Below, piece by piece: positions 35,787-47,165 of a DNA stretch of 64,000 bases (the stretch's first letter is position 1; each line of letters starts with the position of its first letter). The position numbers were made by a program, and so were the translations under genes. The notes beneath the pieces are model-generated. The model did no database searches, had not been told where the DNA came from, and saw nothing but the letters and a program-made list of their open reading frames with translations. This DNA comes from Proteles cristata cristata. Lineage: Eukaryota > Chordata > Mammalia > Carnivora > Hyaenidae. The stretch lies in assembly GCA_017311185.1 (NCBI GenBank), contig JAESUZ010001522.1, positions 620,001-684,000 on the forward strand, in the 5' to 3' direction.

Positions 35787-36272
35787 GAAGTTACTACACA
35801 TACCTTTGCTAACTGATAATGTTATAGCAGTCCCTTCCCTAAGGCCTACATTCCATAAACACCTTCCCTTACACAGCTGTGATAAGGATGGAAAAGAGTA
35901 TCTATAACTTAATCTATGACTTAATCTTAGTGTTATTAAAATGTGTATGTTATCTTGTTTTTCACTAAGAACACCCTGTTATTTTCTTAGTTACTCAACC
36001 TCGCTATAATTGGGGCAGTTCTGCAAGAATATTTCTGTAAAACCTGTTTCTGTACATTTTCCAAAACATCTTATCACAAAGAACTATCCATTGTAAAAAT
36101 TCCATTTTCTGATGCTATGTTATCGTTTAACCTATAAGACACCAAAATCGACAATTCAGAGATGGCTGCCTGGTAACCAGAAAGATTCTTGTGGCTCTCT
36201 CACTCTCTCTTGCTGACACTACCCATCCTTCAGGGACCCCTGGATCAGCTGGAACAGGTCTCCAGCAATTCT
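35787..36272 (+). mobile_element. Putative ERV LTR-like segment
   Basis: It follows the possible env relic and a purine-rich stretch (about 35758-35792). Features include a TATA-like 'cctataagacacc' near 36131-36143, a CT-rich stretch after it, and an end near 'ctggaacaggtctccagca' (36270). No second LTR is visible. Low confidence. Confidence 0.3.
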
Positions 36273-36308
36273 ATAGATTGAACTTAATGGAACAAATTCA
36301 ATGCCTTT

Positions 36309-36322
36309 GTGTGTGTGTGTGT

Positions 36323-36354
<32 letters not shown>

Positions 36355-36355
36355 A
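36309..36355. repeat. (GT)n microsatellite
   Basis: About 23 GT units with one AT interruption near 36327. Confidence 0.95.
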
Positions 36356-36359
36356 TAAG

Positions 36360-36735
36360 TGAAAGAATATCTCTTAAGGCTGAGGCTGTCTCTAGATAAG
36401 GGTTCCCAGATAATGGTTATCCCACCACCCCATTTTATCCTTCTCTTTTCTTTATTCCATGTGGTTGCATGGCTCTGAATTTTCCCACTGGTTAAGAATA
36501 CTTAACTGGGAATTTCTACTCTTATTGGTAATCCAAGGTCTATGTAACAGGATCAAATTATTAATTATATAACAAATACATGCCAAGGATGTGACAGATA
36601 ATGACCAAGTAAGATGTTATCACACCCCTAGTTGAATCATTTCGGATAGTGCCAATTTTAAAGTGCCAATTTCTGAGAGTTAGGACTTAACCTAAGAAAA
36701 TGAAAATCTAATATGGAAAATATTGGTATTGTTAT
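36360..36735. other. Unassigned AT-rich DNA
   Basis: No recognised feature. Confidence 0.5.
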
Positions 36736-36737
36736 AT

Positions 36738-37166
36738 GTAAGTATAGTAGGCAGACTTCTGGCCTGCCTCTGGTATTCTTACCAGAGTATGAGTATGGAT
36801 TGGACTTACTGAGTCAGTTTATAAAAGATTGTAGCTTTTTCTCTCTGGCTCAGCCTGAGTGCTTACCCTGATGGAAAGGGCCACTTAGTCAGTGAAGAAC
36901 TGAAGCCCTCAGTTCAACATCCTACAAAGAACTGAATCCAACCAACACCTCATAAGTGAAGTTGGAAGCTGATCTTTCCCATTAATCCTTGAGATCAACT
37001 ACAGACCTGTCTAAGGCCCAGGCTGCAGCCTTGTGAGGGACCTTAGAGCAAAGGACTCAGCTAAGCCATGCCTGGATTCCTGACCTAACACATTGTGAGA
37101 TAATAAATACATGTTGCTGCTACATTTCAGAGTAATTTGTTATGCAACAATAGATAACTAATCCAG
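36738..37166 (+). mobile_element. MLT1-type LTR
   Basis: Good match over about 420 bp: 'gattggacttactgagtcag', 'ataaaagattgtagcttttt', 'gaagaactgaagccctcagt', 'caaagaactgaatccaacca', 'gtgaagttggaagctgatct', 'cctggattcctgacctaaca', 'ttgtgagataataaatacat', ending 'caatagataactaatccag'. Solitary LTR; no internal region seen. Confidence 0.85.
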
Positions 37167-37185
37167 TGGGCGCATAGGGAATATT

Positions 37186-37246
37186 TTGATAAGTGGAGGT
37201 TTGTGCTCACTTCAGCAGCACATAATACTAAAATTGATAAGTGGAG
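37186..37246 (+). pseudogene. Tailless U6 snRNA 5' fragment with TSDs
   Basis: Positions 37203-37236 match the first 33 nt of U6 snRNA ('gtgctcacttcagcagcaca' onward) with two CpG-decay changes and one extra A. The rest of U6 and any A-tail are absent. Flanked by identical 13-bp copies 'ttgataagtggag' at 37186-37198 and 37234-37246. The last three bases of the U6 part overlap the TSD (microhomology). Four bases (gttt) separate the left TSD and the U6 start. It lacks U6 promoter elements and cannot be functional. Confidence 0.9.
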
Positions 37247-37671
37247 TTTTTCTGACATCCTATTATTTAGAAAGAAACTACCTTGGTGGGGGTTGGTAAC
37301 CAAATTCCTCACTAAAATTAGGAAATTTCAGACAGCTCTCTCAACGTATATTTGAAATTGGTAATTTAAACTCTAGCAGATTCTCAGTGATTTTATCAAG
37401 ATTAGTTGAAATAAGACTGTTACTTTAGAATTCCGTGTGAGAGTTCAGATTATGCCTCAGAGAAGGAAGATAAAATGTGTAGAGAGAACAAAGAACTAAT
37501 CATGTGTTAATGGAAAAATTACTTAACCTTTTAGAACCTTCAGTTCTCCTATGTTACAAAAGGGGGCAATTGGACTAGAAGATCTTTAAGACCCTTCTGA
37601 GTTTAAATTCTGTGGATGAATCTTAACTACTTCTAGAGTCACTGCCCTCAACCTCCTCAAAAAAGAACAAA
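37247..37671. other. Unassigned DNA
   Basis: No recognised feature. Confidence 0.5.
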
Positions 37672-37769
37672 GAAGGAAGGAAGGAAGGAAGGAAGGAAGG
37701 AAGGAAGGAAGGAAGGAAGGTAGGAAGGAAGGAAGGAAGGAAGGAAGGAAGGAAGGAAGGAAGGAAGGG
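37672..37769. repeat. (GGAA)n microsatellite
   Basis: About 24 GGAA units with a GGTA interruption near 37720. The Leu-Pro-Ser-Phe frame on the minus strand is spurious. Confidence 0.97.
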
Positions 37770-38095
37770 AGAAAAGTGGAGGGAGGAAGGAAGCCAGCAA
37801 GCAAGCTTTACAGCAATGACTTAATTTTTCTGTGCAGTATTCCCTTATGGATCATTTATTGCCCCGGGAAATTCTGAGGCTTCTCTGGAATGACCAAATA
37901 CAAATATAAAAATCCGTAAATTGGATAAATGGGACATTGGATGGCTAAAAACAGATCACTTTAGAGACACAGATCATTCTAGGGTTACTTCTAACAAGAC
38001 CTGGAAAAAATTACACACACACAGGAGAAAATCCTTGTGCCCTTAGAGAGAGCCAAAAGCTCTTAGACTGCAGGAGTGCTTAAAGGAGGATTTAA
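37770..38095. other. Unassigned DNA
   Basis: No recognised feature. Confidence 0.5.
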
Positions 38096-39061
38096 GAAGC
38101 ATGAATCATAAAACCAACACAAAATTGATAAATTAGACTATTAAAAAGATTTGATCTTTAAAAGACATTACTCATAAGTGAAAAAGTAAGCTACAGAATG
38201 GGAGATAATATTCACAATATGTATTTCTGAAAAAGGACTAATAGCCAGAATATAGAAAGAACTCTTACAAGTCAGTCACGATGAGACTAAAAACAAATAA
38301 AAAGATCAGCAAAATATTTGAACACTTCTCAAAAAAAGATATATTAATGGCATATAAGCACATGAAAAGATGCTAAACAATATGTAGTCATTGGGGAAAC
38401 ACATATAATACTCACATGAAATGTCACTTCACACTCATTAGAATGTCTAAAATGAAAAGACTAAGAACATGCCAAGTGATGATGAAGATTTGGAGCAAAT
38501 GAAATCACACATTGACAGTGGGAATATAAGATTATATGGCCACTTTGGGAATCTTTGGCAGATTTTCAAAAAGAAAACATCTATTCACCCCATGAACCAG
38601 CAATCTCACTTTCAGGTAGTTGACGAAGAAAAATAAACACATGTCAACAAAAACCTTTATTACCAAAAGTCAAAAGCCAGACATGACTCAAAAGTCCATC
38701 AGCAAGTGAATGAATAAACAAAAGTACTATATCCACACAATAGATTACTACTCAGCCATTAAAAACAAAAAAAAAAAAAACAAAAAAAAAACTAGGGACA
38801 TACACAAAATTAGGTGAACTTAAAAACTTTAAGTTGAATGAAAGAAGTCAGGCACAGAAATGTAATTTCCATTAATATGAAATACTGAAAATATAAACCA
38901 AAGTGACAAAAATCAAGTCAATGATTGGCCACATACAGAGGCTAGTCAAGGGATGGATGGTCAAGGGACATGAGAAAATTTTTTGGATAATGGATATAAA
39001 TATTTTGTATTTTGATTGCAGTGTATGTATGTGTCAAAGTTCTTTGAATTACATATTTTAT

Positions 39062-39540
39062 TTAAAAAATTTTAATTTGGTTTTTATTTATTTATATATT
39101 TTTAAATTTTATTTATTTATTTATTTATTTATTTTTAATTTTTTTTAATGTTTTATTTATTTCTAGGAGAGAGAGAGACAGCATAAGCAGGGGAGGGTCA
39201 GAGAGAGAGGGAGTCACAGACTCTGAAACAGGCTCCAGGCTCTGAGCTGGCAGTCAGCACAGAGCCCGACGCGGGGCTCGAACCCACGAACTGCGAGATC
39301 ATGACCCAAGCAAAAGTCGGATGCTTAACCGACTAAGCCACCCAGGCGCCCCTTAAATTTTATTTTAGAGAGAAAGAAAGAGAGCATAAGCTGGGGAGGA
39401 GCAGAGGGAGAAGGAAAAAGAGAATCTTAAGCAGGCTCCACACTCAGCATGGAACCCAATGCAGGGTTTGATCCCATGATCAAGGGCTGAGCCACAATCA
39501 AGAGTCAGACGGTTAGCCAATTGAGCCACCCAGGCACCCC
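39062..39540 (-). mobile_element. CAN-SINE (outer) split by another SINE
   Basis: The body is at 39366-39540 on the minus strand, ending with the complement of 'gggggtgcctgggtggctca'. Its A-rich tail complement is at 39062-39114. The TSD is 'gaattacatatttta' (39047-39061) versus 'gaattatacatttta' (39542-39556), a near match. The inner SINE sits in the tail. Confidence 0.88.
39115..39352 (-). mobile_element. CAN-SINE (inner), young-looking
   Basis: Minus-strand copy, CpG-rich, 'ctgactgccagctcagagcc' subfamily, ending with the complement of 'aggggcgcctgggtggctta'. The TSD 'ttaaattttattt' at 39102-39114 and 39353-39365 comes from the tail of the outer SINE. Confidence 0.93.
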
Positions 39541-39727
39541 CGAATTATACATTTTAATTGGATGTCATTTGTTGCATGTAAATTATACTTCAATGAAGTT
39601 TATTTTTAAAATGGCCTAAAAGTAGGACAAGAGAGGAAAACAATCATAAACTGGCAAGTCTGTGATTGAGTGGGGTTTCAGATGAAAGACATTGTTCAAC
39701 AGGGAGTAAGATTGAAATGGATTTGGT

Positions 39728-39882
39728 TGGGGGTTCCTGGGTGCCCAACTTTGGCTCAGGTCATGATCTCACAGTTTGTGGGTTCGAGCCCCACGTCAGG
39801 CTCTGTGCTGACAGCCAGCTCAGAGCCTGGAACCTGCTTCAGATTCTGTATCTCCCTCTCTCTGTGACCCTCCCCTGCTCAT

Positions 39883-39916
<34 letters not shown>

Positions 39917-39936
39917 AAATAAAACATTTTAAAAAA
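39728..39936 (+). mobile_element. CAN-SINE lacking part of the tRNA head
   Basis: The head 'gggggttcctgggtgcccaa' jumps directly to 'ctttggctcaggtcatgatc': about 20 bp including the usual 'gctcagtcggttgagcgtcc' stretch are missing, removing much of the A-box side. B-box-like 'gggttcgagcccc', (CT)n and tail are present. TSD 'tgaaatggatttgg' at 39712-39725 and 39937-39950. Confidence 0.9.
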
Positions 39937-39952
39937 TGAAATGGATTTGGGT

Positions 39953-42292
39953 TTGAGTTTTCAAAAGTGCTACTCAACTTCCAGATTTAAAACAGGGTTT
40001 TCTTTACTTCTCAAATGTCTTTATGTGTAACTATATTCCACATGTCTGGGTTACTTATTCTACCTTTTTTTTTTTTTTTTTTTTACTGATTTACTTTCTA
40101 CATGAGACCCTTCTCCTCGGGGGCTTTAGAATATTCCAGATCTGTAAATGGTTGTAGTCTTGGGTTTATTATTTCTGACATTAACAATAAGAAACATAAA
40201 AAGCCACCAGAAAAGACAGGTAATTTTCCAAGTACCTATGATCTTTATGTTTTAGACAGGAAGACAAATAGCCAACGTATCATTAAGGGAAGAGTAAGAG
40301 AAACAAGATATTAATATCATCTCAGAGAAGAAGTCTTTTGAAACTTATCTGGAGGATTGGATTAGTAAGTGTATAACATCCACCATTGGCCAGGCAGAGT
40401 GTTGGGCTCTGAATCTGGAGATGATCCAGACATAGATCATGAGTTAACAGAAGTCTTGTTTGCATCTTCATCACATGAGGAAACATCAATTTGTCTTTCA
40501 AGAATTCAATTCATACCAAGCACGACAACAATTGAACATTTTGAACAGAATCAACCCTTGACCCTTAGTGTGGGGATGGGGCAGGGGGAAGCAGCCTATG
40601 CATATTTTAGTACCAGTTTCTGTTACATCTTTCACTGCCCTTCTCACACCTAACAGGTCTGGCCTCTTGGAAAATATGCCTAATTGAAAACTGGTTCTAT
40701 GTGAATGGTATTTAGACAAGAATCGCCCATTTCAAAATAACAGCTTTTGTATAAATAGAGCAATAGGGACAGGTAATATTTTATCACTGCTTCTAGTTCA
40801 CACTCAGTTCATAAAACTACTTGCTGAGAGAGCCAGCTTCTTAAGTCATTCGGATTCAATAGCGCTACTCACTGGGCGATCGTGAAAGAGTAGGGTTGAA
40901 TTAATTAGGCAATGGAAAACCTTGCTGGGAATAATGGGGTTCCTATGTGCATCTGGATAGCTTTGATAGGCAGCCCCATACCAGAGAAACAGGAACTCCA
41001 GTGTAAGCCAAGAGGTGCAGGTCCTGGCCATACAAAGCAAGCATGATCCTTGTTTTTCTAACCTGGAACTTTGTAACTTTTAATCAGTCAGTGGTTTAAT
41101 GAGTTTTGAGTATGTTTTTGGCACTGAGTTAGAGGCTGATGTAGATTATAAAAGAATTATAAGATATGGTTCTTGATATTAATGATCTTATGATTGCAAT
41201 GATATGCAAGAAATATAACCATTTTAAACTATAAATATAAATATAAGGGCCTTCGTAGGTGCCCAATGAGTGTTAAGTCTGTTAAAATGTTCTGAGAGGT
41301 GAGTGAAAGTGGCAAACATTTAGCTCTTCTTCCTAGGCTAGGAAGACAATGACCAAACTCTACTAGAGGGTTGGGGGGCACTAGGAGGTGTTTTTTTCAC
41401 CCTCTTTCCTTTAGACAAAACAAGTCTCCCAGACCTATAACATATTTGTCTCCAAGTTGTAAGTACTCCCTGGTTAATTATAAAAAGTTCTGTCAAAACT
41501 GATTGTAAAGAAAAGTAAAGAAAGTAAAACATAGAAAACTTTGCATAAATAGACATAGTGTGGAGCTGATCTCTTGTGAAAGAAAATACTTAATGGGTAA
41601 TTGGTGGATTTGTTAGAAGCATTCATGACATTTGTAAATAATTTTGACTCATGGCAGGTGACATTTAAAAGTTTCAGGACTGTTATAATAATATTCTCAC
41701 CATTGTATTATCCCCTGTTGTATCTCAGAAAATCTAGATTTTGAGAATGTGAGAAGTACTTTTTCTTCAGAAATGGCAGGATCAGTTGTAGCCTTTATGT
41801 AAGGCATCTCTGGAAGGTGGGGCTCACACTGTTTCTCTCTTTTCCTCCCTTCTTGAACCCAGGTAGCCAAGTTTAAAGAAAGGATCCCCTCAACTGGCCT
41901 TTCCAGGGCCTTTAAAAACCACTCAGTATGCATCTCCATGCCTCTTTGATCCTTCCCTATGTGCAGTGAATTTTTGTATCAGAATGTTTCCTGAAAAATA
42001 AAATTTTTACTACCCTATTGTCTTTTAAAAACCATCCCTTTGAAGCCCATGCCATCACTCTCCCCCTTTCACATGGCTGAGGACATTTGCCTCCACTCAA
42101 ACACTTTGGTCACCCTGTGTGACTCATTCTCCACATGGATGACCCATGTAGGACCCTCAGTATTTGTTTCCTTCACTTCACCAATTTTGCCAAACAGTCC
42201 CAGTCATTCCTGGGTCTGTAACTCCTCCACAGCAAAACCTTCCTTAGGGCTTCTTGGTTTACCTGTCCTGTGTGTTTATATCTTCATCTAAG
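39953..42292. other. Unassigned DNA (2.3 kb)
   Basis: Contains a T20 run at 40065-40084. Open frames of 60-94 codons (for example 40102, 40369, 41697 and 42040) show no motif, splice context or similarity that I recognise. No known repeats seen. Confidence 0.45.
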
Positions 42293-42524
42293 GGGGTGCC
42301 TGAGTGGTCCAGTCAGTTGAATCTCACTTGGGCTCGGGTCGTGATCTCACTTGGGGTGGGGTCATGACCTTACAGTTTGTGAATTTGAGCCTCTCATTGG
42401 GCTCTCTGCTGTCAGCACAGAGCCCACTTTGGATCCTCTGCCCCTCTCTCTCTGCCCATTCCCCACTCATGCACACATACTTTCTTTCTCTCTCCCCCTC
42501 TAAAATAAATAAACACTTTCAAAA
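42293..42524 (+). mobile_element. CAN-SINE, decayed
   Basis: Head 'gggggtgcctgagtggtcca', with a partly duplicated internal part ('gtgatctcacttgg' followed by 'ggggtcatgacctta'), then 'gctctctgctgtcagcacag', CT block and AATAAA tail. Its tail is the landing site of the next, inverted SINE. Confidence 0.88.
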
Positions 42525-42527
42525 AAT

Positions 42528-42709
42528 ACTTTAGAGGGAGAAGGTGGGGAGGGAGGGGCAGAGACCCAGGGAGACACAGAATCCAAAGTAGATTCCAGGC
42601 TCTGAGCTGTCAGCACAGAGCCTGAGTCAGGGCTTGAACTCATGAACTGTGAGATCATGACCTGAGCAAAAGTCAGACGCTTAACCAACTGAGCCATCCA
42701 GGCACCCCC
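42528..42709 (-). mobile_element. CAN-SINE, opposite orientation in the tail of the previous one
   Basis: Minus-strand copy: the complement of 'gggggtgcctggatggctca' ends at 42709. AATAAA-rich material continues after it (42710-42740), apparently the rest of the first SINE's tail. Possible TSD: 'caaaaaatac' versus 'caaaaataaac'. The pair forms an inverted repeat. Confidence 0.9.
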
Positions 42710-42844
42710 AAAAATAAACATTTTTTAATAATAAATAAAAAGTCCTCCTTTATTCCAAATCTTTTAACTCTCCCATTTCTCCACTTCTTTTTTTCTCCAG
42801 GAAAGAACCCACTGCCCATCATTTCAACAAACTTTCTTCAATAC

Positions 42845-43317
42845 AGTATTCCTTCCTTATGTGCGGTTTCTCTTACCTGTGGTCAACCATGGTCTGGAAG
42901 CAGATGATCCTCTTTCTGATGTTTTGTCAGGTCAGTAGAAGTCTAATGCTACATCACAATGCCTGCATCATTCACCTCACGACACCTCTTCACGGACACA
43001 TTTTGTCATCTCACATCATCACAGGAAAGGTGAAGATAGTACAATAAAATATTTTGGGAGAGAGAGAGACCACATTCATGTCACTTTTATTACAATTTAT
43101 TGTTATAATTGTTCTATTTATTATGAGTTATTGTTGTTAATCTCATACTGTGCATTATTTATAAGTTAAGCTTTATTAGAGGTATGTATATATAGTAAAA
43201 ACATAATGTATACATATATGTTTTAAATATATATATGGTTTAATACTATCTATGGTTTCAGATATACACTAGGGATCTTAGAATGGATCCCCACAGATAA
43301 AGGGGAGTACTCTACTC
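42845..43317 (+). mobile_element. Tigger-like (Tc1/mariner) DNA transposon remnant
   Basis: The ends look like decayed inverted repeats: 'cagtattccttccttatgtg' on the left and the complement of 'gataaaggggagtactctac' on the right. Inside are 'gtggtcaaccatggtctgga', 'ttattgttataattgttcta', 'gttattgttgttaatctcat', 'aggtatgtatatatagtaaa' and 'tatggtttcagatatacact', in the order of internally deleted Tigger elements. No transposase frame is left. Confidence 0.65.
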
Positions 43318-43319
43318 CA

Positions 43320-45270
43320 ATCTCCTTGGTTCTCAGGCTTTTGGTCATTTAGTTTAGTTTAAGTTTAGAATTTTGTGCCTATAACTTTGTCACTGCATTC
43401 TGCTGTACATGAAGGAAATGTCTGGCTGGTAGAGTTTTGATATACATTTGTTAACACTATTCTTGACAAGAAGAGAAATCCTCATGAGTCTGTCTCTCAT
43501 ATTTTCTGTTAAATGACTCTCTAACTCAGGTGGTTTTACACTTTTATGCTGTGGACCTCTTTGGCCAGTTGATAAAACCTAAAAGTTTAGAACAAGTTGT
43601 TAAATTTCCAAAATAAAATACCAAAGACTACAAAATAAAGCAAATTACATAGGAATGCAATTATCAGAGTATTAAAAAGCACATTTGTGATATGTTAATA
43701 TATGGGATTTTTATTAACATATTAAATAACAAGAGGTAATATGAAGTCAAATAATTCTCAAGCATATTCCAAAAGATCTACAACAGTATATTAATAACAA
43801 CAATGATGGCAATAATAATAATAATAATAATACTAACAGCACCACCACCAACAAACCATTGCTAATAGTATGATGGTTTGTAGCCTACATGAACTTGAGT
43901 TCAAGAAACTTCCTGATCTTCTACACGGACTTCCAGTGTCCCCAGGTTACAAATGCCAAGGGCCTGGGTTAAGGGTCATTGCAGTAACTAGGGCTGAATT
44001 TGCCCCTTCAAATCTGTATCAGATTAAAATTACCAAAATTTAGAAATTAAGGGAGAAGGAGCACAGGTCTACAAAATCAGGCAACAAATAATCACATGGT
44101 GGTTGTGTCCAATGACTCAATGTTGAGAACTTAGTCTATGTTTTTCACCCCCCAAGCAGAAAACACTTGTAAGTGAATGGTGAAAGGGGCTAGCTAGCTG
44201 CTGCTGACATGTTCTGTAAGGAATTCAGAAATCAGAACTGGAAGACAATAACATTAGTAGCCCAGATACATTTTATGCTCAGAAAATACTCATTGGAAAC
44301 TAATATACTCTGTGTTCTAGATAATGACCACACTACTTGGAGCTTAATTACAGCTTGACAAATTTTCACTGAATGTTGGAAACCTAATAATGAAACTTAT
44401 TAATAACACAAATAAGATGAAAAGTAGTGAACAAATAGCCTTATGAGAAAAAGAATAAAATCCGACATGATTTGATTTAATCCAGCCGTCTTATTATTCA
44501 AGAGCTCGAGAAGAATAGGAGTAGAAAGAAGTGAGATGTCTGGTAGACTACAAAACTTCCTGCCACTATAATCACAGGAATTTTTAAAGACCTCTTATGA
44601 CAATTGTATTTTCAATACCAAAGAAGCAAGCTGGAAGAGCATATGTTTGCATACAGAATTTGTCGTAAAAGGACTATTTCAAAGTTGTGTTAAAAACTGC
44701 TTATGATATTTCAAATAGCTGGAGACTATCCAGAGAGCCTTTTAGCTAATCTTTTAGTTCATGAAGATTTTTGAAGTAAACCCACATTAAGATACTTTCA
44801 GCTGATTGGCAACAGGTAAAGTACTTCTATATTTACTTCTATGTCAAGGAAAAAAGAAGAATATTTCTAAGTCAGATATTTATTTTCATTGAAATCTGAA
44901 AGTGACATACAATTGCTTGATTCCAAAATGATCTGCTATGCAAAAGTGCTTCTGATATTTTATCTTCTGAAAGGAGATACCCATGCTACCATGATTTGTA
45001 AGTGCCTCAAAGAGAGCATAAACCCATTTAATTTCTTCATTAAAGATATGGCTTTAACGGGAATAAAATAGGATCACTTATCAACAGTCACTTCCCTTTT
45101 GGTAACAAGATACAGAAAACCATTCCCCAGTCTTCAAATCCAGTCTTTCCTGTGTAATACTTGCCTTTGGTCAAAAATTTTAAAAAATTAAAAATCAGTC
45201 AATAAAAGAAAGTTGTCCATTACTTATCATATCAGATCTGCATCTATTCACTTATTAATTAACTTTTTCT
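43320..45270. other. Unassigned AT-rich DNA with (TAA)n
   Basis: A (TAA)n tract of about 7 units lies at 43812-43831. The rest is unrecognised. Open frames are not supported. Confidence 0.45.
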
Positions 45271-45406
45271 GGTTGGGATGAGCACTGGGTGTTATATTTA
45301 AGTGATGAATCACTAAATTCTATTCCTGAAATCATTATTATACTGTATGTTAACTCACTTGGATTTAAATTTTAAAAAGTAAAATAAATGCATAAAATAA
45401 AAAAAG
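45271..45406 (+). mobile_element. Short carnivore L1 3' terminus
   Basis: 'gggatgagcactgggtgtta' (45276) to 'ctgtatgttaactcacttgg' is the typical L1 3' UTR end of carnivores, followed by an A-rich tail. Possible TSD 'aactttttct' at 45261-45270 versus 'aacttttttctt' at about 45407. Confidence 0.75.
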
Positions 45407-45419
45407 AACTTTTTTCTTA

Positions 45420-45995
45420 TCAACCCTAATAAAAAAATAGCCAGAGTTAGAGCCATCTCTCTTACCTATTTCCTTCACAAATCAAGACAATTAGAGAAAC
45501 TTTACTTTTACTAGCATGAACCTTATAAAAAAATCAGTGTAAATAAGAAGGAAAGCAAGGAATGATATTTCTTTTATAAAACCTGTTTTACATTAGTTTC
45601 TCACCAAGTGACAGGCTCAAAAATAGGAAAAAAATTTACAAATTTGTAGATGTAGGGTAAGTTGTCATTTTTTTCTCAAAGTAATAGTTTTATAATTTAT
45701 TAAGTGCTCTATGCTTTGTGAAGGAAGGCATCATGTAGCCTTGCTAGTCTGATGTGGATTCACAACTTAGAAACTCAAGCTGCTTATTTTACTGATTAAC
45801 TGTCATTAAGGTTAATGTGTTTTCATTAGAAAGCCTCCCAGTTAGAGAGCAATGCGGCTTATACATGACACATAAATATCTTCTCTGGCTTCTCCTGTAG
45901 TGTTAGAGGCATTTGTCATGGATCATTCTGGAGGATTTCAGAGCAGCATCACACATGGCCCCTCAGTTCTAGTTTCTAGAACCTTCTCATGTTCT
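45420..45995. other. Unassigned DNA
   Basis: No recognised feature. Confidence 0.5.
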
Positions 45996-46007
45996 GCAAT
46001 AGATTTT

Positions 46008-46505
46008 TTTAAAAATATAATTTATTGTCAAATTGGCTAACATATAAAATGTACAGTGTGCCCCTTGGTTTTGGGGGTAGATTCCCATAGTTCATCATTT
46101 ACATACAACACCCAGTGCCCATCTCAACATGTGTCCTCCTCAATGCCGATCACCCAGTATCCCCTCTCCTTCACTCCCATCAACCCTCACTTTGTTCTCT
46201 GTGTTTAAGAGTCTCTTATAGTTTGCCCCCCTCCCTCTCTGTAACTATTTTTTCCCCTTTCCTTACCCCATGGTCTTCTGTTAAGTTTCTCAAGATCCAC
46301 ATATGAGTGAAAACATGATATCTGTCCTTCTCTGACTGACTTATTTCACTCAGCATAATACCTCCCAGTTCCATCCATGTTGTTACAAATGGCATTATTT
46401 CGTTCTTTCTCATTGTCAAATAGTATTCCATTGTATATATAAACCATATCTTCTTTATCCATTCCTCAGTTGATAGACATTTAGGATCTTTCCATAATTT
46501 GGCTT
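46008..46505 (-). mobile_element. 5'-truncated felid L1, antisense
   Basis: Minus strand: 46505-46270 encodes the ORF2 C-terminal region (peptide words 'EEWIKKIWFIYTMEYY' and 'MLSEISQSEKDRYHV'), interrupted and lacking the N-terminal part. The 3' UTR then runs to an A-tail complement at about 46008. The near-perfect TSD is 'gcaatagatttt' (45996-46007) versus 'gcaatacgatttt' (46506-46518). A dead, short insertion. Confidence 0.9.
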
Positions 46506-46686
46506 GCAATACGATTTTGATAATTAGAATAGATTTGGCAATATTGAATGGTTTGCCTTCCTTTCTGAAAGTGTGTGAAGCATTACAAAGAAAAAGATAT
46601 GTATGGACTATGAATACAAATAACGATCTATGTGTAGTGTTTCCAATTATTGATATTATTGTAGACAGTGTTAAAAATGTTTTCTA

Positions 46687-46897
46687 CAGGGGCGCCTGGG
46701 TGGCTCAGTTAGTTGGGCATCCGACTTCAGCTCAGGGCATGATCTCACGGTTAGTGGGGTCAAGCCCTGCGTTGGGCTCTGTGCTGACAGCTATCTCAGA
46801 GCCTGGAGCCTGCTTCAGATTCTGTGTCTCCCTCTCTCTCTGACCCTTCCCTGCTTACGCTGTCTCTCTTTCTCTCAGAAATAAACGAAAACAATTA
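46687..46897 (+). mobile_element. CAN-SINE
   Basis: Head 'caggggcgcctgggtggctc', body with 'ctgacagctatctcagagcc', CT block and 'aataaacgaaaac' tail. TSD 'aaaaatgttttcta' at 46673-46686 and 46898-46911. Confidence 0.95.
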
Positions 46898-46911
46898 AAA
46901 AATGTTTTCTA

Positions 46912-47165
46912 GAATACAAAGGAGGGTAACATCATAAGATTTCAGTTTATGATCTATCTACAAATACTATAAATCTTAACTGTTAAGTGGTAGCAATGTC
47001 TGTTTTACTTACATTGTTTATTTTTCTTTGAAAACATTGTGTGTGCAAAAGTATCTGGGTTGGGTTTGGCAGAGTGGAAAAACATAAATGAAACTAGAAA
47101 AAGAACTTGCAGTGATGAATATTTCAGTATGTAAATTAAATTCCTAATGACATAACTTGGGGATT
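46912..47165. other. Unassigned AT-rich DNA
   Basis: No recognised feature. Confidence 0.5.

Larger units (their letters stand above)
38100..39600 (+). mobile_element. Old L1 3' end (ORF2 C-terminal region and 3' UTR)
   Basis: Colinear old L1: 'aaaggactaatagccagaat' (38233), 'agcacatgaaaagatgctaa' (38358), 'agattactactcagccatta' (38743) and 'gaaagaagtcaggcacagaa' (38840). After the nested SINEs come 'gaattatacattttaattgg' and 'aaattatacttcaatgaagt' to about 39600. All frames are broken. An A-rich patch lies at 38766-38790. Confidence 0.8.

Noticed and set aside
40102..40719. Opposed open frames of 70-94 codons
   Set aside because: No motif, splice context or similarity; overlapping frames on both strands suggest chance.
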